Source: Tritrichomonas foetus (Eukaryota; Parabasalia; Tritrichomonadida; Tritrichomonadidae). Taken from it: 64,000 nucleotides of DNA. This document shows positions 60,248 to 64,000 of this stretch, one piece after another; the first letter of the stretch is position 1, and every line of letters begins with the position of its first letter. The position numbers and the translations under genes were made by a program. A model generated the notes under the pieces. The model was given only the letters and a program-made list of their open reading frames with translations. It did no database searches and had not been told where the DNA came from. The DNA is taken from NCBI GenBank assembly GCA_001839685.1, contig MLAK01001248.1, forward strand, positions 82,648-146,647, in the 5' to 3' direction.

Positions 60248-60802
60248 GCGTGAAGTAAACATCGTTCTTTATTTAGCACTTTAATCCTTTGTTTTTGATG
60301 CACATCGCGACAAAACATCGAATTTCAGACTGATCGAACTCGATTTTTCAAATAGTAACATTTCAACAGGAGAAAGGATTTTCCAAGGAAAGGAAATTCC
60401 ATGATAATATCAACCAAGTACATCACGTATCAATCTCCTCAAACAAATCCAAAACAATGTTACGTTTCGAAATCGTTTTTTTCATCATCTGATTATTCGA
60501 TTTTTTCTCCCTCCTTTTCCTCTTTTCTCTTTTCTTTTTTCTTTCCCTTCTTTTTTTGTTGTTTCTTGCTAAATTGAATTTGAGTAGATAATTTTGATAG
60601 ATTAATTTAAGATGTTAGCAAACTCATTAATTAAATAAATACAATCTTCATTTGAATCAAGCGACTTTTATGAGAGAATTATTTTAGAATAAATTCATAT
60701 ATAAAATTAAATTTGATCATGAAAGAATTACAAAAAATCGGAAATATCAAGAAATCACACAAAATATTTTACTACATACAAAGAGTTGAATATTTTGAAG
60801 AC
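60248..60802. other. Intergenic spacer between convergent genes
   Basis: About 555 bases with a strong pyrimidine tract at 60502-60560 (TTTTCTCCCTCCTTTTCC...). No gene is seen. Confidence 0.5.
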
Positions 60803-62197
60803 TTAATCTATACTATTGGTGCAATTAAAATTACGTAGAATAACTTGAGCTTGTTCATGTTCAGGTGCAAGTTCTAATAATATATCGAAACCTTCATTTT
60901 CTTTAAACTCTTCAATAGCTTTATCTATTTGTTGCCTTCTTGACATATTATCAAATAAATGAAAAATTGCATTCAGTACTTGTGCTTGGAAATTATGGTT
61001 ATCATTGTCAAGCATTTTTAAAAGTATTTTAACCATTTGAGTTTGTTCTTTAAAATCTTTTTCAATTATAAAAGCAAGTAATTCAAAAGTAATTTCGAGG
61101 CATTCTGATGTAAGCTCATCTTGAATGATAAAAATAGTATTTATTAAACTAGAATCGTATAAAAGATCAAGTAAATCGGAACTTTTTTTCGCAATTGCAA
61201 TAAAAAGCTGTAAAATTTCTTTTCTTTGATCAGGAAACTTCATTAAATCATTCATAAAAACAGATGTTGTTGGCATTATGCTTCTTACTATAGTTGATGC
61301 AACTTTAACATTAGAATTTTTGATTAATATGATATAAATTTGAATGACATTCCCTTTGGATAGACCATCTCCAAAGTTGTACATGATTTTCAAACATTGT
61401 CTGTTCTCCGAATTGAAAATATATTCACGTAATAAAAATTTGTAATTTTTTAATAAGATTAGAAATGATTGGCTTGCATTTTCAATGAGATATTGATGCG
61501 ATTCATTTGAAATATTGTGAATTAAAATAGTATTCATGGATTTAATAATGTCACCATTTAGATTATTAGTTTTTTTAATAATCGATGCTAATAATTTTGA
61601 AAACTCGATTGGTAAACTAGCGAAATAAGAAAATATTTTCTCAAATAAAGATCTATCTTGAAATAAATTCGTCACCGAGTCGTTTCCTCCATTATTTACA
61701 ATATTATCAGCAATTATAATTCCATTTTTCTGACAATCAAAAGTGAAATGTTCAAAAAATGTTAAGAACATTTGTATAAATCCACACTCTTGGATTGAGT
61801 TCGAAAAAATTTGAACATTTGAAATAGTCAAAAACAGTCGAAAAATCAAGTTGATGTTTTCAAGTTCTATTTCTGTTAAATGTTGAGATACATTTGATAA
61901 AATAGAAAAAAATCGATAAATCATTTGATATTTGGTAAAAATAAAAAAAATAGTGTCATCGAAAAATAAAGGTATGCTATCATATTGGCAAATGAATTTC
62001 AATAAAGTGTTGAACTTATCTATTGTTATTATTTCACCTTTCATGGAAGAAAAAAAAAGAGTAACATATGAAATAAAATCTCGATGATAATTTTGTCTTT
62101 CCTCACTAGTAGAAAGTTCATCAGGAATAATATTTAATACATCATTGTAGAAAGAATGTTTTGCCTCATTCACAAAAATGTCATTTTTGTATTCCAT
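60803..62197 (-). CDS. ARM-like alpha-solenoid protein, function unknown
   Basis: 464 residues, all helical, with repeated LLKML..D....QAQVLNAIFHLFD-type pairs from about residue 85 to the end. Ile/Phe/Asn content is high. There is no signal peptide or membrane segment. The layout resembles the ARM-like protein at the left end of the window but without the Asn-rich linker. A TCATA initiator-like site lies immediately before the ATG (62198-62202). Trichomonads have many such solenoid proteins. I cannot name the family. Confidence 0.75.
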   Translation of the reverse strand: MEYKNDIFVNEAKHSFYNDVLNIIPDELSTSEERQNYHRDFISYVTLFFSSMKGEIITIDKFNTLLKFICQYDSIPLFFDDTIFFIFTKYQMIYRFFSILSNVSQHLTEIELENINLIFRLFLTISNVQIFSNSIQECGFIQMFLTFFEHFTFDCQKNGIIIADNIVNNGGNDSVTNLFQDRSLFEKIFSYFASLPIEFSKLLASIIKKTNNLNGDIIKSMNTILIHNISNESHQYLIENASQSFLILLKNYKFLLREYIFNSENRQCLKIMYNFGDGLSKGNVIQIYIILIKNSNVKVASTIVRSIMPTTSVFMNDLMKFPDQRKEILQLFIAIAKKSSDLLDLLYDSSLINTIFIIQDELTSECLEITFELLAFIIEKDFKEQTQMVKILLKMLDNDNHNFQAQVLNAIFHLFDNMSRRQQIDKAIEEFKENEGFDILLELAPEHEQAQVILRNFNCTNSID

Positions 62198-62202
62198 TAT
62201 GA

Positions 62203-62597
62203 AGACCGATTAATTTTCCCTCAATTAAGTGAAAAGTGAGTTCATCGTTAATCGACCTTTTTAGCTATATTTTTAAACGGTCATCACTGTCAAAAAGTGA
62301 TAACCGACCAATTTGTCATTAATCCCAATTGAGACTTACCAGTCAACAAAATTTTGGTAATATATAATGATAGTATATCTCATATATAACAAAATTTATT
62401 TTTGAAGAAATATGATTTTGGAAGAAAAAAATTTGAAATGAACTTTTTCCACTCATAAAATCACAAAAACATGACTTAAGATGTTCGGATAATACTTCTC
62501 TATAAGACAAAATTATTTGATCTTTGAAGTTATATGAAATAACGATTATATCAAAAAATATATTCAAAAAAGAAAATAAGAGTGAATGGGCCTTTAC
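62203..62597. other. Intergenic spacer with CGACCTTTTT motif
   Basis: About 395 bases. At 62252-62262 the plus strand carries TCGACCTTTTT, the same 11-mer found in the eL39 leader, but no plus-strand gene follows. A palindrome-like TCACTGTC/AAAGTGATAA lies near 62283-62301. Confidence 0.4.
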
Positions 62598-63038
62598 TTA
62601 AACCGCATATGTTTCTGTCCATTCGCGTGCTGTCTGTTCAAATGCTGCTGGATCTTTTTCATGTTGGGCGCCAATTGAGGCGACAAGTGGTGAGTCCCAG
62701 TTTGGATTAGCCATTAAACTGTAAATAAATTCGATGGCGTGTTTAAGTGTATAGTTTGGCTTCCAATCAGTTTTAAGTTGTTCTAAGCAAATTGTTCCGT
62801 CGTCATTGATGTTTGGATGATAAATCTTTGTTTCGAATTTAATTGATGGTGGTGATGATGGATATTGCTGTGGAATTGTCATTGATAAGAAGAAAATTCC
62901 ATTTTCATATGGGGAATCTTCAGGTGGGCTAAGTGTAACTCTGAGCTTGCTAACATCATCGTCCTCTGGATCGATTGTGAATTTGAGAGTGTCATCGTCG
63001 GCGTATTGAAGCAATTCACGTTGAACGGCTTTATTCAT
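62598..63038 (-). CDS. Ubiquitin-conjugating enzyme E2
   Basis: 146 residues, a minimal UBC fold. The order is an N-terminal helix (NKAVQRELLQYA), beta strands with PPEDSPYENGIFFLSM, YPSSPPSIKFET, the HPN motif at 74-76 (KIYHPNINDDGTICL) with active-site Cys84, then WKPNYTLKHAIEFIYSLMANPNWDSPL and C-terminal helices. All E2 catalytic features are present. It is closest in form to UBE2D/UBE2L-type E2s, but the first helix is shortened. The NPNWDSPL motif differs from the usual NP...DPL. A TCATA initiator-like site lies at 63054-63058. Confidence 0.95.
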   Translation of the reverse strand: MNKAVQRELLQYADDDTLKFTIDPEDDDVSKLRVTLSPPEDSPYENGIFFLSMTIPQQYPSSPPSIKFETKIYHPNINDDGTICLEQLKTDWKPNYTLKHAIEFIYSLMANPNWDSPLVASIGAQHEKDPAAFEQTAREWTETYAV

Positions 63039-64000
63039 TCAAATGTCAAAAAATATGATTATTTAGCCATGAAGAACCAATTATCATGTCATCGGCCATT
63101 TATAGTTCAATACTTTATTTGATTTTTATCGTTATATTTTCGCCTAAACTTTTTCTGTGATTCATCACTTTTTTCTGAATAAATGCATAAAAATCATTGA
63201 AAAATTGTAAAGTTTGACTGAATTTTCTTTGAAGGCGTCACTTTTTGCAATAAGGCCAATTTTAAATGTCATATTTTTTTATAACGTACTCCATTCAGGG
63301 AAAATATAGACTCTTGGACTGAGGAAAATGATGAAAGTTTTATTATAGAACATAACGTATGACACTATCCAAAGATTCGCGAGTGTCTCAAAGCACTTCA
63401 TTCCCTACAACAAGCATTTATTGATATGGATCAAGCTGAAAAGTTAAAGACCGAAATTCAATTTCATTCGAAAGATCAAGCCCTTACAAATCGAGAGAAA
63501 ATGTAACTCGCTTATTTTTCAGGACAAGAAATATTACAGAAATCATACATTGATCAATTAGTGTTGTCAACAAAGCCTTAAAGTTCCTTCGTGAGGTTGA
63601 AGAACCATATTTTTGTCAACCAGATCAAACTGATATCAGATATGAAGTTTTCGTCATTATATCAATATTTCACTTATCCAGTTTTGGACAATCCATCAAA
63701 TTGATTATTTTATACTTCAAACGCGAAATTTCCTATTTATTCAAGAAAATTTCCAAAAATTGGAACCAGACGACAAATATAACCAATTTCGTGAAATATT
63801 CAAACTTCTTCCTCCAAGTAATGTAAAAAACTGAAATTAAGGATTAATCCTTCAGGAAAGGCATTTTTACTTGATTAAATTCATTTCAATTTTTTACTTT
63901 TATCTCAAAAGTAATATCATAGGATATATTATGTTTGGGTCATTACGACCCCCTAAAACGTTTCACGTCATCACCACCATCAATTCAAAAATAACCCAAA
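63039..64000. other. Right-end intergenic region with coding-like remnants
   Basis: On the plus strand, frames such as KIRECLKALHSLQQAFIDMD (about 63373-63435) and a second around 63575-63710 read like protein but are broken by stops and shifts. They may belong to one decayed gene of unknown family. Nothing else is seen up to the window edge. Confidence 0.4.

Noticed and set aside
59957..60262. 101-codon minus-strand frame
   Set aside because: It runs antisense across the eL39 gene, whose protein is unmistakable.

Overview
The window is eukaryotic nuclear DNA from a parabasalid protist, most likely Tritrichomonas or a close relative. This is inference from content, not a database match. The DNA is very AT-rich. 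Long protein genes run without any intron I can see. Intergenic spacers of 0.2-2.4 kb hold decayed gene copies. Several families typical of trichomonads are present: R2R3-type Myb, BTB-like plus discoidin-domain proteins, GAF-phosphodiesterase, many kinases and Tc1/mariner elements. Some start codons follow a TCA(Py)(A/T) initiator-like site, as described in Trichomonas. There are no operons. Genes lie on both strands and are mostly monocistronic.

Layout. 0.7-7 kb: an ARM-like Asn-rich protein, an active Ser/Thr kinase with a nested TNETT repeat, a tRNA-Gly(GCC) and an R2R3 Myb protein. 9.4-14.8 kb: a 1,820-residue type I membrane surface protein. 15.3-16.4 kb: a decayed Tc1/mariner-like transposon with terminal inverted repeats and a cluster of ambiguous bases. 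16.7-22.7 kb: a divergent ABC1/UbiB-like protein, ribosomal protein eL30 and two unknown proteins. 24.9-34.3 kb: an importin-beta-family karyopherin, a coiled-coil protein, an LRR/coiled-coil protein, a STE20/OSR1-like pseudokinase and epsilon-COP.

35.0-38.3 kb is a gene graveyard interrupted by an assembly gap of about 580 N. It holds remnants of a tyrosine-kinase-like kinase, a GH95-type glycoside hydrolase and a TRF4-type nucleotidyltransferase, all on the minus strand. 38.9-46.8 kb: splicing factor SF3A3, a decayed coding stretch, a BTB-like/discoidin protein and a four-GAF cyclic nucleotide phosphodiesterase. 48.3-55.0 kb: a divergent pair of cytoskeletal genes, an 1,879-residue Sfi1-like IQ protein and a SHIPPO/STPGR protein. 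55.4-57 kb: remnants of a Cys/Gly-rich beta-helix-type surface protein. 57.3-63 kb: an auxin-efflux-carrier-type transporter, an actin-related protein divergent from a 51-codon eL39 gene, an alpha-solenoid protein and a ubiquitin-conjugating enzyme.

Functional themes are cell signalling (three kinases or kinase relics, PDE, Myb), cytoskeleton and flagellar apparatus (Sfi1-like, SHIPPO, LRR/coiled-coil, ARP), nuclear transport and splicing, and translation. The most interesting signals are five. First, the two ribosomal protein genes share a promoter element at identical spacing. Second, a STE20-like kinase has lost three catalytic residues. Third, a possible truncated UbiB-like protein is present. 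Fourth, the TIR-flanked transposon is recognisable. Fifth, several unannotated pseudogenes can be recognised only by reading across stops and frameshifts.
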